A DNA stretch of 64,000 nt from Halalkalibacter alkaliphilus (GTDB taxonomy: Bacteria; Bacillota; Bacilli; Bacillales; Bacillaceae_D), in contig NZ_JAKRYL010000002.1 of NCBI RefSeq assembly GCF_023555415.1, positions 270,847 to 334,846 of the forward strand. Direction: 5' to 3'. The translations under genes and the position numbers were made by a program. Shown piece by piece: positions 41,803 through 50,900 of the stretch (its first letter is position 1; each line of letters opens with the position of its first letter). The notes beneath the pieces are model-generated. The model was not told where the DNA came from and ran no database searches. It was given only the letters and a program-made list of their open reading frames with translations.

Positions 41803-42936
41803 TTATGGTTTTAGAACAACTTTAATACAATCATCGTCATGATTATTAAACATTTTGTACGCTTCATTCGCATCATCAAGGTTAGCTACATGTGTAATAA
41901 TTTCTCTAGGGTCGTATTCGTTATTAATAATTTGATCATATAACGTCGGCATAATTGGGATGACAGGAGCTTGTCCCATTTTTATTGTAATGTTTCGTGA
42001 GAAGAATGGACCTAATGGAAAGTTATTATAATGGCTGCCATACACCCCGGTTAATTGAACCGTTCCAGCTTTTCTTACAGCTTTTGTTGCAATTTGAACC
42101 GGACCGAGTGTTCCACCTTGCAGCTTTAATTTCTGTTCGATAAACTCCAGTGGAGATTTCTTTCCGTCCATTCCTACACAGTCAATGACAACGTCGGCAC
42201 CGCCTGAAGTGATTTCTTTTAAATGTTCACCCATGTCAGGGAACTCGGTAAAGTCAAATGTCTCAACATTGTTTGTTTTTTTCGCGTGATTTAAGCGGTA
42301 ATCTAAATAGTCAACAGCAATGACACGCTTGGCGCCTTTTCTCCATGCGTATTTTTGCGTCATTAGACCAACTGGTCCGGATCCAAGTACAATAACAGTA
42401 TCTCCTTCTTTTACGCCCGCATGTTCGACGCTCCAATACGCAGTTGGTAGTACATCCGATAAAAAGAGGAGAGATTCATCTTCAAGCTCACATGATTCTG
42501 GAATGACAAAAGGAGTAAAGTTGCCGAATGGGACTTTTAAATACTCAGCCTGACCACCTGGATGATTTCCGAATTTTTCTGTATAGCCAAAATATCCACC
42601 TGAGTCATAGTGCGGATTGGAATTGTCACATTGACTCGTTAAATCATGTTCACAATAAATACAATGACCGCACGCTACGTTAAAAGGAACAACGACTCGA
42701 TCCCCTTTTTTTACTTTTGTTACATCAGGGCCGACTTCTTCAACAATTCCCATAGGTTCATGACCGATGCTATATCCTTTTGGAACAGGAAAGTTACCTT
42801 GGTACAGATGTAAATCAGAGCCACAAATGGCTGTGCTCGTTATTTTTACAATGATATCGTCTTTTTTCTCAATTTTAGCGTCCTCTACGTTCGTCACTTC
42901 CACGTGATTTGGACCTTGATATGTTACGGCTCTCAT
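41803..42936 (-). CDS. Zinc-dependent alcohol/formaldehyde dehydrogenase (AdhB-like)
   Basis: A 377-residue medium-chain dehydrogenase of the glutathione-independent formaldehyde dehydrogenase-like group. Catalytic zinc ligands are in STAICGSDLHLYQG and YSIGHEPMG; the structural zinc site is CGHCIYCEHDLTSQC with four Cys; the NAD-binding loop is VLGSGPVGLM. The insertion PHYDSGGYFGYTEKFGNHPGGQAEYL is typical of this subgroup. The probable reaction is oxidation of an aldehyde or alcohol with NAD(P). It is monocistronic with its own terminator. Confidence 0.88.
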   Translation of the reverse strand: MRAVTYQGPNHVEVTNVEDAKIEKKDDIIVKITSTAICGSDLHLYQGNFPVPKGYSIGHEPMGIVEEVGPDVTKVKKGDRVVVPFNVACGHCIYCEHDLTSQCDNSNPHYDSGGYFGYTEKFGNHPGGQAEYLKVPFGNFTPFVIPESCELEDESLLFLSDVLPTAYWSVEHAGVKEGDTVIVLGSGPVGLMTQKYAWRKGAKRVIAVDYLDYRLNHAKKTNNVETFDFTEFPDMGEHLKEITSGGADVVIDCVGMDGKKSPLEFIEQKLKLQGGTLGPVQIATKAVRKAGTVQLTGVYGSHYNNFPLGPFFSRNITIKMGQAPVIPIMPTLYDQIINNEYDPREIITHVANLDDANEAYKMFNNHDDDCIKVVLKP

Positions 42937-43131
42937 GATGACACTCCATTCATTTATCTTTTTTTACATTTACAGTATCTCCACTAAGTAACTTCGAACG
43001 TCAGTCAATTATTAACATCTATATCTATTATGCAATGTGAGGATTACTGATTTAGATTAGTAAAGATGGGTAACATAAAAAATATAAGACCGAGACTGAC
43101 AAGATAATGGGAGATAAGGGGGACCTTATTC

Positions 43132-43938
43132 ATGAAAATAACACCAGAACAACGAGTGACGTTGCATGAATTTAATAATTTAACGAAGTCATTAAGTTTT
43201 AATATGTATGATGTATGTTATACGAAAACGAAGGCTGAGCGTGAAGCGTATATAGAGTATATTGATGAGCAATATAATGCGGATCGTCTTACGAAAATCC
43301 TTGAAAACGTAACAGAAATTATCGGTGCTCATGTGTTAAATGTCGCTAAGCAAGATTTTGTTCCACAAGGGGCGAGTGTTACGTTACTAGTATCAGAGGG
43401 GCCGGTAGTGGAAGTACCAACCGAATCTTATGATGAATCACCTGGACCATTGCCAGAATCAGTTGTTTTGTCCTTAGATAAAAGTCACATCACCGTTCAT
43501 ACGTATCCTGAATATCACCCGGTAGAAGGAATTAGTACGTTTAGAGCAGACATCGATGTGTCAACGTGTGGAGAAATCTCACCGCTAAAAGCTCTGAATT
43601 ATTTAATCCATTCGTTTGAAACGGACATTATGACAATGGATTATCGTGTTCGTGGTTTCACACGGGATATTCAAGGACAAAAGTTATTTATTGATCACGA
43701 AATTAATTCCATCCAAAACTACATACCGGATGAAGTGAAAAAATTGTATGACATGATCGATGTGAATATTTACCAAGAAAATATTTTTCACACGAAATGT
43801 AAACTAAAAGAATTTGATTTGGATAATTATTTGTTCGGCACAACAAAGGTAGATCTTCATCCAGGAGAAGCGGAAGAAATCACGGCAAAGCTGACAACCG
43901 AGATGGATGAGATCTTTTACGGGAAAAACATTCATTAA
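43132..43938 (+). CDS. speD: S-adenosylmethionine decarboxylase proenzyme (SpeD type)
   Basis: A 268-residue pyruvoyl enzyme that makes decarboxylated S-adenosylmethionine for spermidine synthesis. The self-cleavage site is [13 protein letters not shown], between Lys117 and Ser118, Ser becoming the pyruvoyl group. The large downstream part has [27 protein letters not shown] and [10 protein letters not shown], as in E. coli SpeD. This long form (264 residues in E. coli) differs from the short SpeH form of B. subtilis. A GGGGGACC site precedes ATG. No other polyamine gene is adjacent. Confidence 0.93.
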   Translation: MKITPEQRVTLHEFNNLTKSLSFNMYDVCYTKTKAEREAYIEYIDEQYNADRLTKILENVTEIIGAHVLNVAKQDFVPQGASVTLLVSEGPVVEVPTESYDESPGPLPESVVLSLDKSHITVHTYPEYHPVEGISTFRADIDVSTCGEISPLKALNYLIHSFETDIMTMDYRVRGFTRDIQGQKLFIDHEINSIQNYIPDEVKKLYDMIDVNIYQENIFHTKCKLKEFDLDNYLFGTTKVDLHPGEAEEITAKLTTEMDEIFYGKNIH

Positions 43939-43972
43939 TTAGAGAAGTGTTTCGAAAGCCGATAACAGAGGC

Positions 43973-44070
43973 GGGGCTGTCCAAAAGGTCAAAATCACGA
44001 GGCCACTGAAAAAGGTATGGTTTTGACTTTTTTCAGTGGCCTTTAAAATCACACCTTTTTGGACAGCCCC
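43973..44070 (+). terminator. Nested double hairpin after speD (AAAAGGTC-type with an internal hairpin)
   Basis: The outer arms GGGGCTGTCCAAAAGGT (43973-43989) and 44053-44070 pair as in the hairpin family seen at 31048 and 39250. Between them a second hairpin pairs 44000-44013 with 44028-44042 over 14 bases or more. It looks as if one terminator-like hairpin had been inserted in the loop of another. Confidence 0.7.
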
Positions 44071-44074
44071 TTCG

Positions 44075-44215
44075 CTATTTATTCTTTTTACGAGACGTTT
44101 TCATATCATCACTAAAGAATTCGTCACGAACACTTTTTGGGATATGGTTATCTGTTGAAGCATAATTGCCAGCTCTATACGTGTTTTCGTTGTTTAACTT
44201 GTCTTTCTTATCCAT
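44075..44215 (-). CDS. Small hydrophilic protein, 46 residues
   Basis: A minus-strand frame from ATG 44215, preceded by the strong AAGGAGGG site (44222-44229), to TAG at 44075. The product MDKKDKLNNENTYRAGNY... is rich in Asp, Asn and Lys, with a basic C terminus (TSRKKNK) and no hydrophobic segment. The composition is like that of small spore core or coat proteins, and its neighbour on the other strand is a SASP gene, but I cannot assign a family. Confidence 0.65.
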   Translation of the reverse strand: MDKKDKLNNENTYRAGNYASTDNHIPKSVRDEFFSDDMKTSRKKNK

Positions 44216-44337
44216 ATCAATCCCTCCTTTGCTTCTTTATTATTGTATTGTTAAGCAGCAATTAACAAAGGTAATTACTACTATGAAAGCTTTTAACAAA
44301 AGAGGGAATGATAAGAGTAGAAATGGAGATGATCCAA

Positions 44338-44601
44338 ATGGCGAGAAGAAAAAGATTACTTGTACCTGAAGCAGAACAAGCGGTTAATCACTTCAAAGGA
44401 CAAGTAATGGCAAAAGAGGGATTCAAAACTTCAAATCCTGAGAATGTAAAATATGAGGTGGCAAAAGACTTACATGTACCATTGCAAAAAGGCTACAACG
44501 GTCACCTTACTTCCAAACAAGCAGGTGAGGTCGGTGGCAAAATCGGCGGGAGTATGGTAAAAGAAATGATTCGAATGGCGCAGCAAAATTTAAATAAATG
44601 A
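44338..44601 (+). CDS. Alpha/beta-type small acid-soluble spore protein
   Basis: An 87-residue DNA-binding spore protein. ATG 44338 has GGAGATGA nine bases upstream; an in-frame ATG 44308 would add ten residues. LLVPEAEQAVNHFKGQVMAKEGF and LTSKQAGEVGGKIGGSMVKEMIRMAQQNL follow the family pattern (LLVPGAxQAIDQMK and VGGEITKRLVxxAQQNM). The protein coats and protects spore DNA. The germination protease site, usually within K-L-E-I-A-S-E, reads GQVMAKEGF here and is poorly conserved. It proves that the organism sporulates. Confidence 0.88.
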   Translation: MARRKRLLVPEAEQAVNHFKGQVMAKEGFKTSNPENVKYEVAKDLHVPLQKGYNGHLTSKQAGEVGGKIGGSMVKEMIRMAQQNLNK

Positions 44602-44614
44602 AGAGGTGGAACTC

Positions 44615-44782
44615 GTGAAGGAACGAAGAGATGTTTGTGAGGAACCGGTAGAGCATCTATTGCAAGAACAAGAATATGACCATGAATTTGCAGAGGAATT
44701 ATCAGATGGTGGAGAACGAAATGAGCTTGCAGAAAAGCAGCAAGAAGGACCATCGAGACGCAAACGCATTAGAACTGGGTGA
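44615..44782 (+). CDS. Small acidic protein, 55 residues (possibly YfhD-like spore protein)
   Basis: GTG 44615, after AAGAGGTGGA, opens a frame of 55 codons directly behind the SASP gene and ending TGA at 44780-44782. The product is acidic in the middle (EEPVEHLLQEQEYDHEFAEE, LSDGGERNEL) and basic at the end (SRRKRIRTG). The EFAxELxDG pattern recalls small YfhD-type spore proteins, but the match is weak. A terminator follows about 30 bases later, so it is probably co-transcribed with the SASP gene in the forespore. Confidence 0.6.
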   Translation: MKERRDVCEEPVEHLLQEQEYDHEFAEELSDGGERNELAEKQQEGPSRRKRIRTG

Positions 44783-44813
44783 AGTGGTGAATTATTGTTG
44801 TCCAAAAGCGGTT

Positions 44814-44844
44814 AAAAGGAGGTGCTTTTTGTATCTCCTTTTTT
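44814..44844 (+). terminator. Terminator after the SASP operon
   Basis: AAAAGGAG (44814-44821) pairs with CTCCTTTT (44835-44842) and is followed by further T residues. Confidence 0.72.
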
Positions 44845-44921
44845 GTGCACGAAAAACTAAAACCTTATCTTTAATTTATGTTTGTACAACAAGGTTGTTG
44901 TTATAAAGAAAACAGCAGCCA

Positions 44922-45941
44922 CTACGAAAGACTGCTGTCTGAAGAAGGAATAAACGAATGGTTATGTTGATTAGGAGCTTGGTCTATATTATCCGTAGGG
45001 TTACCTGGCGGCGAGGTTGCTGAAAGAAGACCGGCTATGATGATTGCAGCAGTAATGACGAGTAACTCAATTCGAATGGTCCATACTAACTTGTTAAATG
45101 TCTTTTGTTTATCTAGAGATTTTTCGGCTTTGTTAAGTTTAGGTAACCACACGAGGCGGTGAAATGCGGCAATCATTAAAATAACGATAAAAAGAATAAT
45201 TTTCCAAATAAGTAAGTCTCCATACTGACTTGTTGTAAGTGATTCCCACGTTCCTATATAAGCGAAGCTCATGATGAATCCAGTAAAGCCAATGACAACA
45301 ACGAGAACGAAAGCGACGATGGAAAACCATGACAAGCGTTGGTGTATAAATTTTAGTTTCTCTGAAGATTGATCCAAGGCAAAAGAGTAAATCACAAACC
45401 CGAGTAATCCACCTACCCATATCCCCGTAGCAAGTATATGCAAAAAATGAGAAAACACCATATTGAATGGCACGGCGTGACCTGAGAGTGAGAACGTTAA
45501 GGTGAATAGCAAAAGGAGAACAACTGCAGGCCATTTTTTTTCTGTCCGCTTGATACATAATATAAATAGGACAATCAACAAAGGTCTGAACCATGCAATG
45601 ATTCCAATCATTGTGGTGGTAGATAAGAGACCGATCATCTTCCAAAGAGCACTGTCTTTGAAATCTCCATTGGTTAAAAATTCGGCCCATATCACTAATT
45701 GAGAAAATCCAGTTACTAGGAAAGTAAACAATATAACCAAATAGACCCTCATTTCTTTCTTTTTAGAAAAAGGATGACGTAAAAGGGAAGAGGTTCTCTC
45801 ACCAATCACCCAGTGGATAAAGAAATAAAGGCCTATGAAACAAATCATTGTAATAGACTCAATGATTTGTATAACAGAATGGGATCCAAAAGTAATAGCT
45901 AGAGAAAGAAAAGGGATAAAAAATAACAACCATCTGTACAT
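44922..45941 (-). CDS. CopD-family membrane protein (copper resistance/uptake)
   Basis: A 339-residue integral membrane protein with about eight or nine helices. The CopD part is recognised by SHFLHILATGIWVGGLLGF, LLIWKIILFIVILMIAAFHRLVWLPKL and RIELLVITAAIIIAGLLSATSPP, with His residues in the membrane that can carry copper. The tail after the last helix is short and has NQHNHS. CopD and YcnJ proteins move copper across the membrane. It is divergent from a multicopper oxidase locus, so a role in providing copper is reasonable but inferred. There is no CopC domain. Confidence 0.83.
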   Translation of the reverse strand: MYRWLLFFIPFLSLAITFGSHSVIQIIESITMICFIGLYFFIHWVIGERTSSLLRHPFSKKKEMRVYLVILFTFLVTGFSQLVIWAEFLTNGDFKDSALWKMIGLLSTTTMIGIIAWFRPLLIVLFILCIKRTEKKWPAVVLLLLFTLTFSLSGHAVPFNMVFSHFLHILATGIWVGGLLGFVIYSFALDQSSEKLKFIHQRLSWFSIVAFVLVVVIGFTGFIMSFAYIGTWESLTTSQYGDLLIWKIILFIVILMIAAFHRLVWLPKLNKAEKSLDKQKTFNKLVWTIRIELLVITAAIIIAGLLSATSPPGNPTDNIDQAPNQHNHSFIPSSDSSLS

Positions 45942-45976
45942 AAGTTTTTGTCACCACCATTGTTCAACAGTGCTTA

Positions 45977-46393
45977 CTATGATCGAATGGAAAAACAAAG
46001 CATACCAATCAAACTAAAGAGAAGAAATTCAGTAAATCCAATTAATAGTAGACTATGTTGGGCCATATCTCCAATCATGGGAGCCATAATCCCAGCCATG
46101 ACACCGCTTGTTACACCCATAATAACCGTTTGATATTCGACTAACGCCCCGAACACAATCCCTATTACAACCCCTATGATCGTCGTAATGATCGTAATCT
46201 CTGTAAAATGTAAAGGAAAATGATAGATAAGGATTAACCCTGATGCAATCGAAATAATACCAGTAGGTGTCATCGCGACATTCATTCCTAAGTGATAGCC
46301 AATTAACTTTCTGTACTTAAATAAGTATGCATAAGACATCCCAGCAACAATGAAGTTTGCATAAAACAGAAGCCATAAAATCGAAGCAGTCAC
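45977..46393 (-). CDS. Membrane protein of unknown function, four helices
   Basis: A 138-residue hydrophobic protein with four predicted helices: LWLLFYANFIVAGMSYAYLF, a central Gly-rich region GVVIGIVFGALVEY and VMGVTSGVMAGIMAPMIGDMAQ. The Gly/Met-rich middle recalls small metal or ion permease-like proteins, but I do not recognise the family. It lies just upstream of the CopD-like gene on the same strand (35-base gap), so the two are probably one operon. Confidence 0.7.
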   Translation of the reverse strand: MTASILWLLFYANFIVAGMSYAYLFKYRKLIGYHLGMNVAMTPTGIISIASGLILIYHFPLHFTEITIITTIIGVVIGIVFGALVEYQTVIMGVTSGVMAGIMAPMIGDMAQHSLLLIGFTEFLLFSLIGMLCFSIRS

Positions 46394-46472
46394 AAAAAAT
46401 CCCTCCCAAGTTCACTATATGCATTTGCCCAAATTTGGTTAGTCAAAAGCCCAGTTTTTCACCAGAATATTC

Positions 46473-46499
46473 CACAAATAGGAAAACGGTCATATGTTG
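46473..46499 (+). promoter_or_regulatory. Sigma-K-like promoter of the mnx locus
   Basis: CATATGTTG (46491-46499) fits the mother-cell -10 CATAnnnTA at all but the last position, with CAC at 46473 giving the AC of the -35 about 15 bases upstream. The mnx operon of Bacillus SG-1 is reported to be read from a sigma-K promoter, which makes this plausible. Confidence 0.5.
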
Positions 46500-46526
46500 G
46501 GATAAGAAAGGAGGGAGGGGAATGGC

Positions 46527-47291
46527 ATGAAACGATCAGATATCAGATTAGACGAGTATTCGAAGTTGCTCTGGGAGAAGAGAAGGCAAGAGAAGATCAA
46601 TGAAAGCTTAGAAAATGTTGTGAGTCTACAGAAAGGAAAAGGGCTAACGTCTCCCTCTAGTGAGCTCCCAACAGAAGAATTAAAAATGGTTGAGGATTAT
46701 ATGCACCGTTCCAACTTACTGAATATGGGAAAAGCGTTACCAGAAAGAAAAAAGTTTCTTGTCTTGCGGAAATTTTTTAAACACAAACGCAATCAGCAAG
46801 TAGAAGTCTACGTAGAGAATGGTACAAATCCTGTTCAATTTTTAGGGAAAGTCAATACGATAGGCCGTGACTTTGTTACGTTACTCACATTAAAAGATCG
46901 GATATGGATTCCGTTTCAAACGATTGAATCAGCGAAAGTCCCTTATGGATTACCAGAAGTTTCATCGACTCATCAACATTTTGTATACGATGAAGAATTA
47001 CGAACGAAGTTAATTACTCGTTTTAGTGAAACAGTCGCATCAAAAGACGTTTTGGTCCAACAATTTTTTGAAGAAACATTACGAACCAATTTACAGACAT
47101 GGAAACATACACGTGTTCAAGTTGTAACGAGGGAATCAGAATTCATTGGCAAGATTATTAAATCTGAAAATGACAAAGTGGTGGTAAAAAGTATAAAAGA
47201 GGAGCGAGCTATACCACTAAAGGACATCATTTTTATTAAAACAGTCAGATTATTCAGTTTACTTTCATTGTTAGTAAAGAAACAGCGTTAG
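46527..47291 (+). CDS. Spore-surface type protein with two Sm-like beta-barrel segments
   Basis: A 254-residue basic protein. After a charged helical head (residues 1-70) come two similar segments: QQVEVYVENG...FLGKVNTIGRDFVTLLTLKDRIWIP (about 88-135) and TRVQVVTRESEFIGKIIKSENDKVVVKSIKEERAIPLKDI (about 192-235). Each reads as five short strands ending in IPL/IPF-x-x-I, the pattern of Sm/SH3-like barrels. The protein at 51650 has the same two-segment plan and GRDFV motif. GGAGGGAGGGG precedes the ATG. It is the first gene of the mnx-like operon; the exact function is unknown, probably structural on the spore. Confidence 0.68.
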   Translation: MKRSDIRLDEYSKLLWEKRRQEKINESLENVVSLQKGKGLTSPSSELPTEELKMVEDYMHRSNLLNMGKALPERKKFLVLRKFFKHKRNQQVEVYVENGTNPVQFLGKVNTIGRDFVTLLTLKDRIWIPFQTIESAKVPYGLPEVSSTHQHFVYDEELRTKLITRFSETVASKDVLVQQFFEETLRTNLQTWKHTRVQVVTRESEFIGKIIKSENDKVVVKSIKEERAIPLKDIIFIKTVRLFSLLSLLVKKQR

Positions 47292-47336
47292 TCAATCAAG
47301 AGGTATAAATCTTACTGCGCGGAGGAATGAACGGAT

Positions 47337-47684
47337 ATGGGAAAAAAGAAACAAAAGCAAAAACAGAAACAAGGTCAGAGGAGAGATCTACCGCCATTGT
47401 CAGAGTTAGTAGGTACAGACACTGGTTTGATTCGAGACTTAATCGGTGAAGACGTCTTAGTTGTACTCGAGTCCCATCAATTAAATATTTTAGGTCAAAC
47501 ATTCCGACCTATTTTTACAGGAACAATTGTTGAAGTAACGTTAGGCCATCTAACAATTGAAAATGCCATAATCAAAATGCCGAATGCTCCTTTTTTTAAG
47601 TTTCCAACGCCGCTGAGTTTTCCAATCGAAAAAGTAGTCGGAATAACCCTTTTTGATCCTGAGACGATTATTCCATTAACGTAA
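47337..47684 (+). CDS. mnxE: MnxE-like subunit of the Mn(II) oxidase complex
   Basis: A 115-residue protein with a Lys/Gln-rich head (KKKQKQKQKQGQRR) and a small beta-barrel core, LIGEDVLVVLESHQLNILG...GTIVEVTLGHLTIENAIIKM, ending LSFPIEKVVGITLFDP. Size, order and position directly before an MnxF-sized gene and a giant MnxG match the mnxEFG genes of marine Bacillus (SG-1, PL-12), where MnxE and MnxF form a copper-binding ring on the oxidase. The call rests on this synteny and on the barrel pattern; sequence identity to MnxE should be measured. Confidence 0.72.
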   Translation: MGKKKQKQKQKQGQRRDLPPLSELVGTDTGLIRDLIGEDVLVVLESHQLNILGQTFRPIFTGTIVEVTLGHLTIENAIIKMPNAPFFKFPTPLSFPIEKVVGITLFDPETIIPLT

Positions 47685-47706
47685 AAGTTTAAAAGGAGAG
47701 AGTAGT

Positions 47707-47967
47707 ATGTTGAATCATGATGAACGAACTCAAGCATTAGCTGATCATTTTAGTCAATTTATAGGGAACAGAGTTTTGATCCTTGTTCCACAATTTCCGT
47801 TTATGTATATAGGAATTCTTATTGATGTAATAGAAGATCAACTACTCATTGATGTCGAAAGAACTCACATTGAACAATTAGAAAATCGAATTTGGGAAGT
47901 TCATATTGATACCCTTCACGCCTTTTTTATTGAAGGAGAAGACGGACCAACAATTCCGGTATTCTAA
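47707..47967 (+). CDS. mnxF: MnxF-like subunit of the Mn(II) oxidase complex
   Basis: An 86-residue protein: helix, then strands NRVLILVPQFPFMYIGILIDVIEDQLLIDVE and RIWEVHIDTLHAFFIE, the same small barrel type as the upstream protein. AAAGGAGAG precedes ATG by seven bases. It ends 16 bases before the MnxG-like start. In Bacillus PL-12 MnxF pairs with MnxE and both bind type 2 copper. His residues here (HDERT, ADHF, THIEQ, VHIDTLH) could serve as ligands. Assignment is by size, order and neighbour. Confidence 0.72.
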   Translation: MLNHDERTQALADHFSQFIGNRVLILVPQFPFMYIGILIDVIEDQLLIDVERTHIEQLENRIWEVHIDTLHAFFIEGEDGPTIPVF

Positions 47968-47983
47968 TGAGAGGAGGACTCAT

Positions 47984-50900
47984 ATGTTAAGACGATATCA
48001 CGTGGTCGCGATCCCCATCCGAATCGTGTACAACAACTTCGGTGATCATGACCCAGATGGGCGAATGTATGTGTTAAAAGAAAATGAAGAATTGGTCAGA
48101 GATCTTGTTCAAAAAAATCCCTTTACACCTGTTGACTTAGTGGAACCGCTAACCATACGTGCAAATGTTGGGGATGAAGTAGAAATTCTGTTTGAGAATC
48201 AACTGAAAACTCCATCTTCCATGCATTTCCAAGAAGCGGATTATGATGTGTTGACATCAGATGGAGCGAACGTTGGGTTCAATCCTGATACAACCGTTGA
48301 GCCAGGAGGAGAGATTTTATATTGTTTAAGGGTAAATAAAGAAGGGATTCATTATTTCTCAGATGTTGCAAATCCAATTGAGGGAGAAAATTTAGGAACC
48401 AATATCCATGGTTTATTTGGTGCGCTTTTCGTACAAAGAAGAGGATCGACTTGGACGGATCCAGTAACGGGAGGACCAATCAATAGTGGGGCGGTTGCGG
48501 ATATTCATCATCCTATCCTACCTTCATTTAGAGAATATGGTTACTTTTTTAATGATGAACCAGAAAATGATGATTTAACAGGAAATGAACGGATTAATCC
48601 AATGACAGGGCAGCCGGCTGAATCGGTTCACGCCATTAATTATCGATCAGAGCCACTAGCGAATCGAATCAGATTAATCGAAGAAGGAGTCGTAGCACCA
48701 GGTGCACATGGTGAGGAGGTGCATCACGATTCATGGGTGTTTGGGGATCCTGCAACACCAACCTTCAGAGGATATGTTGGTGATCCAGTGAAATTTAGGT
48801 TGGTTCATGGTGGAGTAAAAGAAACCCATGTGTTTCATTATCATGTTCACCAGTGGTTATTCGATCCTGAAGATGTTGATTCATTTACGAAAGATTCCCA
48901 AGCAATCAGCCCGCAAAATCATTATACGATAGAACCATTTTATGGATTAGGAAGCTTACATGGAGCGATAGGTGATGTCATTATTCATTGCCATTTATAT
49001 CCGCACTTTGAAGACGGGATGTTTAATATCAATCGTATATTTAATACGTTGCAAGACGGTTCACAGTGTTATCCAAACGGTGTGCCTATTAAGCCATTAC
49101 AACCACTTCCAGATCGACCTTGTCCACCAGAACCAACACTTGAAAGACCTGGGTTTCCAAATTTTATACCTGGGAAAGTAGGGTGTAAAGCACCTAGGCC
49201 ACCACTTGGAATTGTTGGTGGGAGAGAGATGACGGAACTAGAAGAGAATGCGGCTGTTCCAAATGCAAGACCTGGAGCTGTATTTGTAGATACTTGTCTC
49301 GGTAATCCAGTAGTAAAAGAGTTTAATGTCTCATTAATTGAACTTCCGATTACCTATAATAAACAAGGGTGGCATGACCCTAAGGGGAGAATGTATATCT
49401 TAGATGAAGATCTAGATGATGTGTTATCAGGAAAAAAAGAGCCTGAACCACTTGTTATGCACGCAGAAGCTGGATCATGTATTCGAATAAATTTTACAAA
49501 TCGCCTGCCTAATATTCTAGATGGAGATGCTTTCCAATTAGTTACTCGTATATATGAATCTTCAATGCATGTTCACTTTGTTAAATTTGACGTGCTTGTA
49601 TCAGATGGAGGGAACGTAGGGTGGAACTATGACAGTAGTGTTCTTCCTGGAGAAACAATCCGTTATGAATGGTATGCGGATGTAGAACTAAAAGCAACCT
49701 TCTTCCACGATCATCTATTTGCGTCTTCACAGCAACAACATGGGGTTTTTGGTTCTATAAACCTTCTTCCTAGATTTTCTTGTGTGTTTGATTCTTGCAC
49801 AGGAGAAGAGGTCGACCATGGAACACAGGTCACGGTAACAAACCCGATTATTCCAGATTATCGTGATTATACACTGTTTATCCATGACTTTGCCTTATTA
49901 TTTGATGAAAATAAGTGTCCAATTGAACCGCCACCATTTCCGGGCTCCCAAGAAGATCCAGGAATATTCGGTGTGAACTATAAAAATGAACCATTGCAAT
50001 TTAGGTTAGGTAAGGATTGTGACCCTGCATACTCATTTAGTTCTACTGTTCATGGTGATCCAATTACACCACTTTTAAGGGCATATGAAGGAGATCCAAT
50101 AAGATTTAGGATTTTACAAGGAGCCCATGAGGAGAGTCATAGTTTTAATGTCCATGGGTTAAAATGGAATGAAGCACGTAGAGACGTAGATTCAAATGAA
50201 ATCAATCAGGAGCACCTTGGTATATCAGAGTCATTCACTTTTGAAACGTTTGTTCCACTATCAGGTGATTATTTATGGGCTTTTGAAGACGCAGAAGACC
50301 TTTGGTGCGGTACGTGGGGAATTTTGAGGGCGTTCGATGAAGAAGTCGCCGATTTGATTCCATTACCAGACCGGCCATTGCCTCCTCCTAGAACCCGTCC
50401 TCTCCCAGAAGTAACTGGATGTCCTCCAGAAAAAGCCTGTGATGATGGTCTTGTTTGTCCTGATGGTGCGCTAATCCGCAGATATGATGTTGTTGCTCTT
50501 CAAACATGTATTCAATATAACGAATACGGGGACCACGATCCTTTTGCAATTATCTTTGCTCTAGCTGAAGATGTTGATGATATTTTATCTGGAAAGATTA
50601 ATCCAGAGCCATTGGTCTTAAGAGGGAACGTTGGAGAATGCGTTGAAGTTAATTTAGTAAATATGTTAGATCCAGACTTATTTCACAATCAAGATGGAGT
50701 TCACAAGTATCCTGATTTGAAGTTGCAAGCATTTTACCCTCCTTCACCTCGAATTTCTCTTCATCCGCAGCTTGTAGAATTTGATGTGAAATCATCAAGT
50801 GGTGAAACAGTTGGATTTAATCCCGACCAAACAGTTGGGCCTGGTGAATCTATCACGTATCGCTGGTTTGTAGATAAACCTTATGGTGTTTGTAATATGT

